A DNA stretch of 64,000 bases from Portunus trituberculatus (GCF_017591435.1 NW_025541372.1:69501-133500), one strand, 5' to 3'; shown: positions 1 through 16,090, counted from the first letter of the stretch. Notes: a model not told the origin generated them from the letters alone. Made by a program: numbers and translations.

Positions 1-40
<40 letters not shown>
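1..40. repeat. (TA)n microsatellite
   Basis: Pure TA dinucleotides from the window edge up to the left end of the Ginger-like transposon. The transposon appears to sit inside a TA tract, which continues at 2176. Confidence 0.95.
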
Positions 41-43
<3 letters not shown>

Positions 44-82
44 CAGTCAAAACCGGAATCAGTCAAAACTAGTTTTAACTAG
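41..82 (+). repeat. Left terminal inverted repeat
   Basis: It aligns with the reverse complement of 2135-2177 with one or two one-base gaps and roughly 80% identity. It runs directly into ACTAGT-like subterminal motifs. Confidence 0.75.
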
Positions 83-240
83 GTATTTTCAATGTGTTGG
101 TGAACAACTAGTATTACCTAGCCAAAACTAGTTATACCTTAATGTGTTTAGTATAACTAGAAATATCAAAGTTTAACTAGTTAAATCTAGTTTTATCTGA
201 TTGTTTAAGTTAAAACTAGATTCAACAACGGTACTGAATG

Positions 241-1815
241 TCAAAAGTAGGTGAGGATATGACCACTCGTTTGAGTACTTCTGTTTAAAACAACTGCAAT
301 GATATTCCGCAAATCTCCTTTTCCCTTGTCAACATCTGGAATTGGTACAGTGACATTTTGTCCCACACTTGCTGGAGGGTGAGACGCATCAGATACTGTC
401 TTCATTCTTTTTGCCTGCTTTTCCAAACTAGTACTAGCTACTTGCCTAACATGTGATATTTGTGCTTCAGAATTACATTTTAAACATATAACATTAGATC
501 CAAAACCATCCTTGCCGCTCTCAACGTTTATTCCACAAGATTCGTGAATATGTGAGCCACACTTCGAACAGTAGTGACCTTCATTTATTTCCATTTCACA
601 CACACACAACACGAAAACACTTCACTTCTATTACTGGATCGTGAATTTATGTCATCTTGATTTGTCATCTGCAAAGCAACATTTGATTCCCCAACAGTGT
701 CCTTGTTTACATGTGCAATTAACTTCTCCAAATCCTCCTCATTATTTACAACTTTAATCAATTCTCGTGGAATGCATGTTGTTGCAAGGCCAAGCCTTGG
801 TTCTACACCAAACATTGCTTTGTATGGGCTTCGATTTATACCAGAATGATGGGCTCTGTTCTTCATAAATTGTACAAAGCGTAATCCTTCGGACCACCTT
901 GCTGTATCATTGTCTTTCATCCATCCACTTAACATATTTTCAATATCTTGATTTGCCCGTTCCACAGACCCTTGACTTTGACTGTCTTGGTTTTCCATGC
1001 ACAATTTTCAACTCTGGCCACAAAGAAGCTAAGAACGTTATAACACTATTTACAAATTCTCTTCCGTTATCACTCTGTAAAATACAGGGTGCTCCAAATG
1101 TTAAAAAAATATCAACAAGGTGATAAGCAACTTCTTCAGCACGTTTACATTGCAATGCACGTAGTATCACAAATTTAGTTAAATGATCTTGATAAACCAT
1201 TATGAATTTATATTTTCCATCTGCTTGTGTCTGCATATCAATTAAGTCCACTTGACACCGACTATTTAGCTCTGAGTGTAAGATTGGTTTGGAAACAAGT
1301 CCTCTTTTCTTTTTATTTTTCTTACTTTGGCACACTTCACACATGGTCAAGAAGAGCTTTATCATATCGGCTGTCACATTTGCATATTTCCTGCTAATTT
1401 CACATTTCAGTCTATCTCGACCACCATGACCGATTGCTACATGAGATGTCTTAATGACTTCATAAATCTCGGGAGTAGGAACGTAATAACGAACTTCGTC
1501 GTTTTTACTTCTTGCAATCAGTTTTAGAACACCACCAATTTCAATGACATCAAACCGCTTCAGTCTTCTGTACTGTAGAGACGTTTTCTTCCTAGCAGTT
1601 TTAGCCTCCTTTACCTCCTGCAGCAGTGAACCGTATTTTTCTGCAGTAAGTATGTTGTAGTGTGATTCTTGTTGCTCGTCCCACTTCAGTATGGTCTGTA
1701 AAAACATAGTCTCCCATTCAGTGTCAGCTGCCTGGTTAGGAGGGTGGTCAGGAGGGTGTTCAGGATGGCCAGGTGAGCTCCAAGTTGCCATCTTGTAATG
1801 GTGGCTCACGAACAA
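241..1815 (-). pseudogene. Ginger/KRBA2-like integrase-type transposase, broken by two frameshifts
   Basis: Three overlapping minus-strand frames read as one protein. The first (1815-940) has an HHCC zinc-binding region (GHGG, then CEVC) at about residues 125-165, then DDE-type core segments: the first Asp in CQVDLID (about residue 190) and the second in LQSDNGREF (about residue 250). The frame shifts near 1000, and the next frame (1004-585) carries the Glu in SVERANQ. A second shift lies in a short GT run near 605, and the last frame (612-241) has a Cys/His finger with CSKCGSHIHESC. The order HHCC, DDE, C-terminal zinc finger is that of KRBA2-like proteins and their Ginger transposon relatives. 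The two shifts should inactivate this copy unless they are sequencing errors. An LTR retrotransposon integrase is less likely because there is no reverse transcriptase and the ends are inverted. Confidence 0.75.
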
Positions 1816-2134
1816 CTGACAGGTGAAGTAAATCAGTGAACCAGGTAAATGAGAATGAATCCTCCCCCCCTTCCCCCACCCTAAAAACTATGATAATATT
1901 GTGACCAATCATTAACGCCCACCTCTCCACTGTAAGGCCGAACTGCCACTTTCACTTTTAGTCTAACCTAGTTTTCCCAAACTTAACAATTGTTAAAACT
2001 AGTTTTGACTGAAGTGTGTAGGTAAAACTAGGTGTAAAATACATTTCGTGTTTTACCGAGCCTTTATGTTAAGAAACTAGTTTTGCCTAGGTAATACTAG
2101 TTTTACAAACAATAAATTATACTTCTACTTCTGA

Positions 2135-3926
<1,792 letters not shown>

Positions 3927-3929
<3 letters not shown>

Positions 3930-5922
3930 TGCTGTGGACAGGACGAGATCTCACGCGCACATGTTGCCTTTTTTTACTTGATGGGAACAAGTTACCAATT
4001 ATCGAATTCGCTGCTTGAGACGCCCTCTGCTATGCCAGTATTGGCAGTGCATATCAATACACGGCCCGGTAGCCATTAATCTGTCGCGAACGTAATACGG
4101 CGAAAAAAGTGCGCCATGTTAAAGTGGACATAAGCCAATGGTCCTCCGTTCACCTGGTCGTCATGTCATGTCTCATCCTTGAGATGAATTCTACGCGTCA
4201 TAGCCCTGTCAGATGTATATGCCCTTATACGCACAAATTCAGGAGAGAGTATGCACGAGCTACGACAGGGCTTTTCTCCGCCGGCTGTTCCAGTATGAAT
4301 CGAGAGTGCCATCAACTCGGGTACTGGGTGATATCAGGCTTGCTGTAAGACAGACCATTTTAGCGCTAGCGCGGCGTCTGAGAAACCGCATGCTGTCAGT
4401 CTTCTCCCTTCTTCGGAATCCAGGCAGCATTTTTTCGTTTGGATTCAAACACTGACGATTCACAACCGCTCTATAACGCTCCAACGTCTCCTGATATGGC
4501 CAGGACAGGCTCCTAGCCAAGCGGTAGGAAGCTCAGCGAAATGAGAGCAGATATTTGGCTTGACCCGCGCTACAAGGCGAAGCCTGGCTTATTAGGTGAG
4601 GGACCGAATCCTTAGTCCCCTTTGGCCTACATGTTAAGCTGCGTCAAAAGGCCGCGTGCGTCTCACGGACTTGAGGACAGGACCCTTTCAGATACCATTG
4701 CTTTCATGGCGGTATTGACAACCATTGCTTGTTCATGTCTCCGGTTTCCATGCGAGAACAATGTTTTTCACCGTCATCAGGACCATTCCAGTGAAATCAC
4801 TCCAAGTATGTGAATACTGTACTGAATATCCTTGGGATGGGAGGCAACTCCCTTAAAAGGATCGAGATAATTGTCCGTGCCATTGCGTTTATAAAATAAA
4901 ACATAGATTCTTGAGACAACCATTGCTCTTGTAGTTGATTTTCAATATCATAGGCGAACTTTTCAAAGTTAGCCAAATGCCATCGCGACTTCTCCCCGGT
5001 CAGGTGGCTAGGATTAGTTTTGTCACTTCGCCTCCTTAGCCGATACAGACCTCCTTTATTACTCGTATGATGGCCTCAACAAGGCCGATAATTTAATGAT
5101 TAATCCTAATTATTTTATTAACATTATTATTATTATTATTCTTATTCGTCGTGTCAACTGATGGGTCGCCTGCGTTCTGCATTATAAAGTTTCGACTCAG
5201 ATGTTGACTCCTGGCAGTCTGCTGTACCAACCTCCTGATTGCGGGTAGTTGCTAATTCCTGTATGCCCGGGGTGCCAAAGCGGGTATGAATTTAGGTACT
5301 TTGTTCGCGAAATGTAAGCAAGCGGCCGACTTTCGAGGGACTCAGGATATGAGCACAAGCTTGTTGTTCTTTGACACATAAGGGCCCCTTTTCTAATTTG
5401 TAATCCGGTTGATTAGCAGCGCAGATCAAATTCTTTATCACAAAGCTTTCCGAGATCTGAAATGAATTATTATTGCCATACGAGTAAAACAATCCTTCTT
5501 ACTGACCGCGTTAAACCTGTCACCCTTTTGCCAATAACTTGCCAGTAATGGTTTTTTTCGAGACGTCTTCTTTTGGCCCTGTAACCGTGTCTGGCGTGTG
5601 GAAGCAATCCCTCCCATAATCGTCAGTTGTTGGTGGCGACTTCATAACTGCTCGGGTCTGAACTTCAAAACTGAGCCTTGGTTGTTTTTCTGAGTAGCGT
5701 AGTTGCCAATTGTCCTTCGTAAAAGTGATTATAGGACTTTGTTTATTCTCCCACACTCCAGTCTGACCTTTCTGCCCAAAGCCGGTAAATGCCAGCTTCT
5801 CAAACGCACACACGGCCATTCATCGACACATTACTTTGCAGGGAATATGGCGGAATCACTATGCAAGGGTTATTTCCTTCCATCAGCATCCTTGTAAATC
5901 CCCGGTGGGAGCAACCTTTTTT

Positions 5923-5927
<5 letters not shown>
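3927..5927. repeat. 2.0 kb direct repeat, copy 1
   Basis: Every part I compared with 17959-19960 is identical at a constant offset of 14032 bases, including an internal ATT run. The only difference seen is 11 versus 12 Ts in the terminal poly-T. This copy is cut off by (CT)n on both sides, whereas copy 2 continues into unique sequence both ways. Frames of 60-99 codons on both strands look like chance; I recognise no protein. An unclassified element or an assembly duplication is possible. Confidence 0.9.

Positions 5928-5996
<69 letters not shown>
5928..5996. repeat. (CT)n microsatellite
   Basis: Pure CT directly after the poly-T that closes the 2.0 kb repeat. Confidence 0.95.
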
Positions 5997-6000
<4 letters not shown>

Positions 6001-6320
6001 GTTCGAGAATAAATTTAATCTTTTCATGAAAAATATCCAACAAAATTAGATTCATCATGAGTTTAATTTTTCACCTTTTCAAAGAACAAATTAGCACGTT
6101 TTTCTTTCTTTTTGTTGATATTTTTACCGAATTTTCTGATCGATTTCAATAGTTTCACTGCTGGAGCCAGACAGAACGTTTATTATTTACAAGCTTCTTT
6201 TATTAACGTTGTTTATATCGTCATTGTTGTCAGTATTTCTTTTTATCCAATGTCAAAATTATATTTATCATTTTTATCATTATTATTTATATCAACATAA
6301 TCTTTATTATTATTATTATT

Positions 6321-6374
<54 letters not shown>

Positions 6375-7290
6375 GATATTATCACCATCACCATCATCTT
6401 GATCATCATTATTACCATTACTATTATCACTTTTCTTCTTTTTTTTTTTTTTACCTCTGTGTTAATGATGAGTGAACTCTCCCTGTAGCAGAGTGTTTGT
6501 ACCTGACCCGGCAGAGTTTGGTGTTCGTCATGTCACAGTGTGAGTAAGTATTAGTCACTGGTGTACATCGTTACCTTCACCTTGGTTGTATGTCTCACAC
6601 TCGCAGTCTTAACGCTCCTCTGCGCTTTTTATCCTCGGTACAAAGACACGCAATAATGTTTGATGGCTTTGGCAGGAAAAGTCATTGTTTAACGTACGTC
6701 ATTTAGTGAGGAAAGGTTTTATTGAATGTTTTGTTCTTTGTTCCATCACAAGGAGTGTAATTGTGGTGCCAAACACAAGTAACAACGTTGGTAATTTGTG
6801 AAGGTACAGTTCTTGTTGACTATTCTTTAACCACAGGAATTACTGATGATCCATATTCCTAAACACTCTCATCATAGTTTGTTTCTTAGGCAACAGACGA
6901 TCAGCCGGGTTCCTGTGAGTGCTAGGGTAAGTTAGGTTAGGTTACCGCTAATACCCGACTCTCCTACTCTCAGCCAAGATTCAGAAGACGCATGCACATG
7001 AACCAGTAATAGCGGGACACACCTCTAAACGTGTTCAAAATTCTAGTTATATCTTGCATGGGGAAAGTAGTACGAGTACAAGTCCACGTAAGCTTCCTCT
7101 CCTATTCAGACTTGAGTCCATTAGGCTAAGTAGCGTAAGGGAGGGAAGGGCAGAGGGCAGAGCAGGGCAGCTTGGTGATTGATGTGCGTCGCACACGAAG
7201 TGCTGGTGTATTGCCTGGAAGTAAATTAAGTAATGCGTTACTTACTGAAGCATTGGCTGTGTGTCTGTAGGAGAGGGTGATGCGAGGCAG
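5997..7290. other. Gene-less stretch
   Basis: No coding signal I trust. It holds the (TTA)n(TTG)n tract at 6304-6375, a poly-T near 6441-6452 and two TTAGG-like units near 6934. Confidence 0.6.
6304..6375. repeat. (TTA)n(TTG)n trinucleotide tract
   Basis: A short TTA run changes into about 17 TTG/GTT units. Confidence 0.95.
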
Positions 7291-7716
<426 letters not shown>

Positions 7717-7886
7717 TAGATGCATTGTTACGCCTCCCGCAGTGTGGCGGAGGCGCGATCAGTGAGCTAGCTAGCTGGGCAGGGAGTGACAGCAGGAGCG
7801 GAGGTGGACACTGACTGCACGTGATGAAGACTTTTTGGTACAAGTTTTGACCGAATTGATATGATCAGGATGATATTAACTCATAG

Positions 7887-7889
<3 letters not shown>

Positions 7890-7979
<90 letters not shown>
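7890..7979. repeat. (CT)n microsatellite
   Basis: CT run with one TG break near its right end. Confidence 0.95.
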
Positions 7980-8946
7980 GATAAAAGTGAGGGTACAGGA
8001 TAATTGCTGCATCACTAAGGCTTTCCAGATGAAATGAGGGTAAATCAAGGAAGGAAAGCACGTACAAGTCAGGTGCAGGTAAGCACCAACCTTCACAAGT
8101 TAAAAGCAAGAATTGGTGGCAATTTATAGATAATATTTCATTAGTTTTATGGAAAATGGGCTCTGGTCAAATGTGCAAAATAAGAAATAGAAGGATAAAA
8201 AAAACAGGTTCACCGTAGATGAAAGTCCCGAAAGTGTGTCGAACAAAAAAAAAAAAAAAAAATAGATAAATAAATAAATAAGGTATCTAAAATTTTCATA
8301 TGGAGGAATTAAAACGAACACCTTTTTTGTCATTCAAAGAACCATCCCTCGTAGTAACACTGAATTAATAACGCACGAAGATCCAAGCCTCCAGTGTAAC
8401 AGAGTATGATTTAGCGAGAGCGTGGAGAAGATCATGTACAGGCGGTAAGATGAACACCTTATCACCCTGCCAGACCCAACCCTCACACCAGCATTGAATT
8501 GTACACCATGATAGAGTGGTGTCGTTACAAAGGTTACTGCGCAACACTCATCAGTATCAGTATCCTTGCGCTATGCTGATTGGAACATCTCGCTGTACAA
8601 TTATCAATACTTCCAGAGTCGTTATTTGTGAGGGAGCAGACAGATGGCAAGACTGCATACCATATAATATCTTCAACGAGGCTGATTGAATAAGAGGTAA
8701 GGTATGGGATTTAAAATGTGGAGCCTTATTGTGTAGAACGAGTGCTGAGCGTGGAGGGAGTCGCTCTGATATAAAGGAAAGAGAATAGTTGTGTTTATTT
8801 GACAGGGAAGATTATTTATGGTGGGAAAGCGTGTGAGATAGTTGAGTGTAAGAGAGAAGGTTAGTCTAGTGCAAGGGAAGAGATAGTGGGTGGTAGCTTG
8901 TGTTTAGTTGATAGGGACAATAACTGACGTGTCTCCTAAGGGAAGT
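7980..8946. other. Gene-less stretch with a repeat of the hAT flank
   Basis: No gene seen. 8859-8945 resembles the sequence on both sides of the hAT MITE (11793-11805 and 12486-12570), sharing TCTAGTGCAAGGGAAG and several later blocks. An A-rich run lies at about 8245-8280. Confidence 0.6.
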
Positions 8947-9425
8947 TTTTTTTTTTTTTTTTTTTACGGAGGGAAGAGGGCCAGCCAAGGCCAAAAATAG
9001 AAAGTTAAAAAAGGCCCCTTGTGAGCTGGCTCTCTAAAAAGTGTAAAAAGTGCCAAAACCGTCAGCCAGAATTAGGGGAGCAAATGCCTCGATACCTCCC
9101 TCTTAAAAGAAGACAAGTTATAGGAATTCGGAAATATAGATGCAGGGAGGGAGTTCCAGAGTTTACTAGTGAAAGGGATGAATGATTGAGAGTACTGGTT
9201 AATTCTTGCATTAGAGAGATGGACAGAATAGGGATGAGAGGAAGAAAAAAGCCTGGTGCAGCGAGGCCGCAGGAGAAGGGGAAGCATGCAGTTAGCAAGA
9301 TCAGTAGAACAGTTACCATGAAAATAGCGATAAAAGATAGAAAAGGATGCAACATTTCGGCAGTGAGAAAGAGGCTGAAGACAGTTAGTGAGGAGGGCCT
9401 AGAAGATCGGAAATAATGAGCTCTG
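8947..9425 (-). pseudogene. LINE-A 3' end: reverse-transcriptase C-terminus and poly(A) tail
   Basis: On the minus strand the frames give a LINE C-terminal signature, KLWNSLPASIFPNSYN, then FKREVSRHLLP and a stop. A 3' UTR follows and ends in a poly(A) tail (poly-T at 8947-8966 on plus). The same signature and 3' UTR style occur at 44895-45126, so both belong to one family of RTE/Jockey-like arthropod LINEs. The upstream coding part of this copy continues at 9516-9540 and 11626-11790, beyond a SINE piece and a second LINE. More than one frame is needed, so it is dead as read. Confidence 0.75.
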
Positions 9426-9515
9426 AGCTCGTTCCGTAGGGAAACGTCTGGCTGTCTCGTCAGAGACTGCAGCAGATCAAACAAACAGTGAAACAGTGAT
9501 TCCACCCTATCAAGC
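9400..9515 (+). repeat. SINE tail fragment inside LINE-A
   Basis: It matches the end of the tRNA-derived SINE at 40349-40640 (AAATAATGAGCTCTGAGCTC, then the block ending in GCAGCAGATCAAAC). It splits the LINE-A frame between LDRVES and the downstream residues, so it inserted after LINE-A. Confidence 0.75.
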
Positions 9516-9540
9516 AAAGCTGTGTGACTGGAAGCCCCCC

Positions 9541-11625
9541 AAAAGATAGATAGACAGATAGATAGATAGATGATTTATTGACTACAGAAACAGATACATA
9601 AAAAAAACATAAAAAATCCACAGACAAGTGAAATACTGTAGTCCACAAAAATATCAAGTCACTCAAATAGCAATTATATCAACCTGAAAGCTCTCATAAA
9701 AATTCCCGTGAATAGAAAAATTACCAAACTTACATAGCCTATTCAATTCCATACCTATACTCATTCTTAACATGTAAAATACACATATCCAAAATAGCCA
9801 ACTATCTTTATCATTTATATGTTTGCAGTACGTTGTATAATATCTCACAAACTACTTCATTTTGAAAAATATTGAAGATGTCCTCCAGTGTGCGGTAGGC
9901 ATATCTGTTCCTGAGATGTTGTGTCTGGGTACAGCGCTCCACCACGTGTCTTTCTGTCTGTATTGCACCACAAGTACACAACCGCTCTTCAGGTGGTAAG
10001 CGACCCCGGCCACGCCTATTCCATCGCCCAGTCTCTATGGCTAATGTGTGGCCTGACACTTTAAATCTTGTAAATTCAAATCTATGAAATTCATTCAGGG
10101 TTTGCCTTCGAGTGTATATATCATGAGTAGTCAAGGTAGGGTTGAGATCTTTATACACCACACACCTCGATGCTACTGACTCTCTGACACAACTTTTGCT
10201 TTTTCTAATAGTACAGATACTTGTGGTATTTCACTCTCTATTAACTCACTCACAAAATTTCCTGCTTGTGTATTTGTTGCAATTACTTTCCTGATTGCAA
10301 AAGCAAGTGAATCATCATCCATACTGGACCTTTCATTCCACATTTTTCTAAAAAACTGATGTTGTCTGTACTTAACAAAATCAGGAAGAGACGGGTAGCC
10401 TGACTCCACATAGCAAACATAATTAGGTGTTGTTTTCCTCACCCCCAGCAGCTGTTTCAATGCCCAATTGTAAAGCTTCACCACAGGCTTGATTGATGTC
10501 AGCACACACCCACGACTCACAGCCATACACGAGGGACGATAGTAATGCTGCATCGAACACTCGTCTCTTCACTATAAACGGAATATCATTATTCTTCTTC
10601 AAAAATGAAATGAATTTGAGCACATGACACAACTTATTTTTGGCATGTAACTTTACGGACGAGGTTACAGAGCCATCACTCGTGAATGGTGAACCTAAGT
10701 ATATGTAGCTGGTACAATGCTCTACAATCATCTCTCCTACTTGAAACGGCTCAACATCACCTGCTCCACCGTTAATGACAAAAAAATTGGTTTTCTCATT
10801 GTTTACCTTCATACCATATTCTCTATAATAGTCTTTTAATATCCTCAATTTCTCGTACATGTTCACCCTACTTGTCGATAACAAAACTGTATCATCCATA
10901 AACATTAATATTTGTAACCACTCTATAAAACCTTCTGGCTGACATTTCTCTTTGATAGTTCTTATTAACATATTGACAAAAATAATAAACAACAAACAAG
11001 AGGTTGGAGAGCCTTGCCTGACCCCCTGTGTGGATGTAAACAAAGCAGAGCCGATAACACTTTCAGTGGTGCGGTACATGGCCATTATCGCTGCCAGCAT
11101 TATTGCCCCACACCCTAAACTCTTCAGCACCATGAACAATTTGTGTCTTGGGACAGTATCATATGCTTTCGAAAAATCTACAAACAAAACAAACAATTTA
11201 ATCTTCTTCATTCTGGCTATATTGGTAATAAGTCTAAGAGTCACTATATGCTCCATACAACCACGTTTCCTTTGAGCTCCCGCCTGCGTTCTATCTGGTT
11301 TAAACCATTGATTTAGGCGTTCACCTAACACCATCTCATATAGTTTTGCAATACCATCTATGACACTTATTCCTCTATAGTTATTAGGATTAGCCTTGTC
11401 TCCTCTCTTAAAAACAACAAAAAACTTTCGCTCTTATCCAAGTATGAGGGAACACATTGGATGTAAATATATTATTGAATAATGTGGCAAGTGTAACAAT
11501 CCACTGCGCTGGCAAGAGTGAGAAAACGCCTGGAGGAATACCATCAGGACCACATGCTTTGTTAAGTTTCATTCGTCGTACCTGTTTATGTACCTCTGAG
11601 GGACATATGGGTTCGTCAAGGACAG
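9541..11625 (-). pseudogene. LINE-B reverse transcriptase, nested in LINE-A
   Basis: A minus-strand LINE whose start lies near 11625 and whose 3' end is the (TATC)n tail at 9541-9572. RT segments are clear: VDFSKAYDTVPRHK, GVRQGSPTSCLLF, and the catalytic FMDD in place of the usual YADD (10423-11334). The N-terminal RT part (KACGPDGIPPGVF) lies at about 11450-11620 and is frameshifted from the core near 11400. The C-terminal region (9811-10553) has a CTCG...H...C finger-like motif usual in LINE ORF2 ends. At least three frames are needed. It separates two LINE-A parts that would otherwise adjoin, which dates it as the later insertion. The clade is uncertain. Confidence 0.8.
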
Positions 11626-11790
11626 GAACATGCGAAGAGTACTCCATACAGGGACGGATAAGGCCCTTATACAGAGTAAGCAGTTGGAGGGGCGAGAAAA
11701 ACTGGCGGAGACGCCTCAAAACACCTAACTTCATAGAAGCTGTTTTAGCAAGAGATGATAGGAAAGCGTCGGAAGTACCTGGGAGTGAGG
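11626..11790 (-). pseudogene. LINE-A upstream fragment (5'-truncated RT)
   Basis: The minus strand reads a thumb-region RT segment ending GLIRPCMEYSSHV. In related LINEs the next residues are of the kind found at 9516-9540 (SSHTALLDRVES), so LINE-B sits in the gap. The upstream limit near 11790 looks like 5' truncation. Confidence 0.7.
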
Positions 11791-11805
11791 GAGGTTAGTC
11801 TAGTG

Positions 11806-12485
11806 CAGGGGTTCTCAACCTTTTTAATCTTATGTACCCCTCGAAGTCTTTCAGTATTGATCACGTACCCCTTACCCACAATGCAGCGTCTGGAAGGGTA
11901 AGAATAAATGCATGGTTTATTGACTTACTTTATTAAGTTTAAATTGAGTTGTATATGGGGAGCAGACAAAATTCTTAATTAATATTTGTATGTTTCTATG
12001 AGGTAGTGTCGATAGGAACTGGTACCTCACAGGGAGACACTATATGTGACTAACATACAATACATTTACCAAAAAGGAAATATATCAGACAATTTTTGAT
12101 CATTATGGCAGTGAACTAGTGTTGCTTGCAGCTAGTTGCAACTTGTAACTAGTAACAGTGATAAATAAGTCACTGTGTGTGTGAATAACGTATAAAATAA
12201 TAAAGCAGAACAAATATTATAGGTTTGCAAGGTTGTGTGGCAACTGTAATCCAAGAGAGCTTTTTCTCAAGTGATATAACTCCAAGAGTTTCTTTGTTAA
12301 CATTGTTAACGTGTCCTGGTTCTAGTGAAGATCACATCCAGTCTAGCACATGTAGGCCACATTGTATACTACAAACAAATTTGCAGCTATTCAAAACTGA
12401 AGCATTTTGAGAAACCTGCCACGTACTCCCAAAATTGCTCTCACGTACCCCTGGGGGTACGCGTGCCCCACGTTGAGAACCCCTG
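11806..12485. mobile_element. Non-autonomous hAT-type element (MITE), 680 bp
   Basis: The ends are CAGGGGTTCTCAAC and its inverse GTTGAGAACCCCTG, the classical hAT terminal form. Eight-base flanks GTCTAGTG and CTCTAGTG match at seven of eight positions, as a target duplication should. There is no transposase frame inside. A related uninserted stretch at 8859-8945 shows what the empty site looked like. Confidence 0.85.
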
Positions 12486-13404
12486 CTCTAGTGCAAGGGA
12501 AGGAAAAGGAGTGTGGCAGGTTGTGGTTAGTTCGTAAGGGCAATAGTTTATGTTACTCTTAAGGGAAGGTTGCTGAGGGGAAAGTCATACACGGTGTACT
12601 GGTGTTCTGAAGGGTCGTTTTGCCTTTGTGTCAATGTTTCTCTTCCTTTCGTTTAGTATCCATGTAGGTTTGGTTTCTTTTCCGTGGCCATCAACGTGCA
12701 CCACTACACCAGCTTTTGTCCAGTCACAGTGAAGTAAAGCAGTTTGTGTATTTGCGTGGGCGGCTCTCCTTTCCATATCCCTCTTCCTTCAGCTTTTGTT
12801 TTTCTGTGTGGTTTAGTGTCTTTTTCTTCGCCATCACTATTAGCCACTGCACTTCACACTACCTGTCTTAACACACCTGCTTTTGTCCAATCACAGTGAA
12901 GGAAAGGAGTTCAGTGTTCTTAAGGCAATGGACACCGCGTGACCTTCTTTACCGCGTGCGTTCGTTCCAAATCAGTAGTGAAGAATCGGACTCTTTTGTA
13001 CTTAATTGAGACGTGTTGACAATGGATATCACACTTATTGCATTTAGTTGTCTTGTGAATAGTGAAGGACAGGATCTTTGTGTTAATTCACCGGACAACA
13101 CTCCATTTTTTGTTGCTTTTGATTGTCTTGTGATTTGTGAAGATAGGATATAAATTTTTTTCTGTTTCCTAAGAGACTGAACACCACACAAACTCTCTTA
13201 CTTATAATAGTGAAAGATGGTCATTAAAAACGCATCTAATACCTAATCGTTTTGTCTGCATGGTGTTCCGATCCTAAAGGGAAGTATTTACATAAGTCGT
13301 TACACAGTTTTAATGAAAAAATGAGAAATAGTGTTGTATGTGGGTAGTAGGATATTTTTACGATTTGTTAGGATTTCTTAAGATGTTGTTGGGATAGGTA
13401 AGGA
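12486..13404. other. Gene-less stretch with weak internal repetition
   Basis: No gene recognised. A block with CTTTTGTCCAGTCACAGTGAAG near 12711-12735 recurs with changes near 12872-12900, and a shorter motif (TGTCTTGTGA plus a GTGAAG block) recurs near 13048 and 13122. This suggests a degenerate tandem repeat of about 160 bp. Confidence 0.45.
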
Positions 13405-14250
13405 AGAGATTGGGTTTTACGAAACAGGTAGAGTGATTAGCTCAGATTCGGATGCCAACGCCTTTCAGGCACATTTCAATAGGATGAACGAAGGGGCAGA
13501 CAAATGGCAAACGCAGTTCTACATTAACAAATGCAAACTACGTAGCGTAGGAAGAGGAAATCCACGAGATAGATACACGATGAACAACGAGGCCCTGGTA
13601 GGTTCAGGAAAGGAAAAAGACTTAGGAATTATAGTTAGCTCCGCTCTTGGTCAAAGAAAGCATTGGATAAAGGCCAGAAATAAGGCAAATAGGGTACTAG
13701 GAATCATTTTGATGAGTGTTAAAAGTACAAGTCCCGAAGTAATATCAAAATTACATTTGGCGCTGGTCAGACCGCATCTAGGTGATGCAGTTTAAAGCTG
13801 GTCCTCACATCACAGGAAGGATATCTCAAAAGATACAGGGGATGAGGAATATTCCTTTTGAAGCGAGATTAAAGAAACAAAATATGCATTCCTTAGAGAG
13901 AAGTAGGTTAAGCTGGGACCTGATAGAAGTATATAAGTGGAATTGGGGCCATGAGCGAAATTCTTAGGATCAGTAGCGAGGATAGAATCAGAAATAATGG
14001 GTTGAAATTTGAGAAATTCAGATTTAGGAGACAAATGAGGATTTTTTTTCTTTTTGAAGTAAAGTATTGGCTGATGAATGGAAGTGACTCAGCAATGATG
14101 TTGTTAGTGGTGAGTCAATAGGGAGCTTTAAAAGAAGATTAGATAACTTTATGACAGATGGAATTAGATAACCTTGCTCATACAGGGAGTGCCCCGTGTA
14201 GAAGTGACAGCCTCTTGTAGCTTCCTCATTTTCTGATGTTCTTATGTTGT
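13405..14250 (+). pseudogene. LINE reverse-transcriptase C-terminal fragment
   Basis: From 13433 the frame reads a typical post-catalytic RT region with INKCKLRSVGRGNPRD, KDLGIIVSSALGQRKH and ALVRPHLGDAV. A shift near 13785 leads into RISQKIQGMRNIPFEARL and RDLIEVYKW-like segments. The catalytic box is missing, so the copy is 5'-truncated. The end near 14250, with a TTCTTATG-rich tail, fits a Jockey/CR1-like LINE. Confidence 0.75.
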
Positions 14251-14415
14251 TAACTTATCATTCCTCTCACTTTTGAGAAGGATTCATTCTCTCATTCGCT
14301 GCCAAAGAATATTTCTTACTTTTTTTTCATTTTCATATATATTTGAATGTGTCTGACATTCTGAAGGAAGAGATCCGAATGTTTGTTTTATCTTTTCTTG
14401 GTTTTGAGTTGAACG

Positions 14416-14639
<224 letters not shown>

Positions 14640-14696
14640 CACGCGCACGATTGTTTGTATTTTCAGAAACGTGGATGTTTAACTATTCTTGCCACA

Positions 14697-14955
14697 CACA
14701 AGCAAATCGATAAGTACTATAATAAGACCCAGATTGGAATATGCAGGAGTTGTATGGACCCCCTCATAAAAAGAAACATAAGGAAGTTGTAGAGACTACA
14801 TAAATGGCTACAAGTTCCAGAATTTGAAGGCATGACATATGAGGAGAGACTAAAGGCTATGGATCTACCAACCCTGGAACAGAGAAAGGAGAGAAGGGAT
14901 CTGATAAATTGATTAACGGAATTGTTCAAGTGGATAATCAAACACTGATACTGAG
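14697..14955 (+). pseudogene. LINE RT C-terminal scrap
   Basis: Three frames together give RPRLEYAGVVWTP, MTYEERLKAMDLPTLEQR and RDLI-type segments. This is the end of a Jockey-like RT, broken by stops at 14770-14810 and in the last third. It ends where the second Ginger copy begins. Confidence 0.65.
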
Positions 14956-14962
14956 AGATGAA

Positions 14963-16090
<1,128 letters not shown>

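Noticed and set aside
4109..5819. Small genes inside the 2.0 kb repeat (60-99 codons, duplicated at 18141-19851)
   Set aside because: Frames overlap on both strands, have no domain or splice context, and are identical in both copies only because the DNA is identical.
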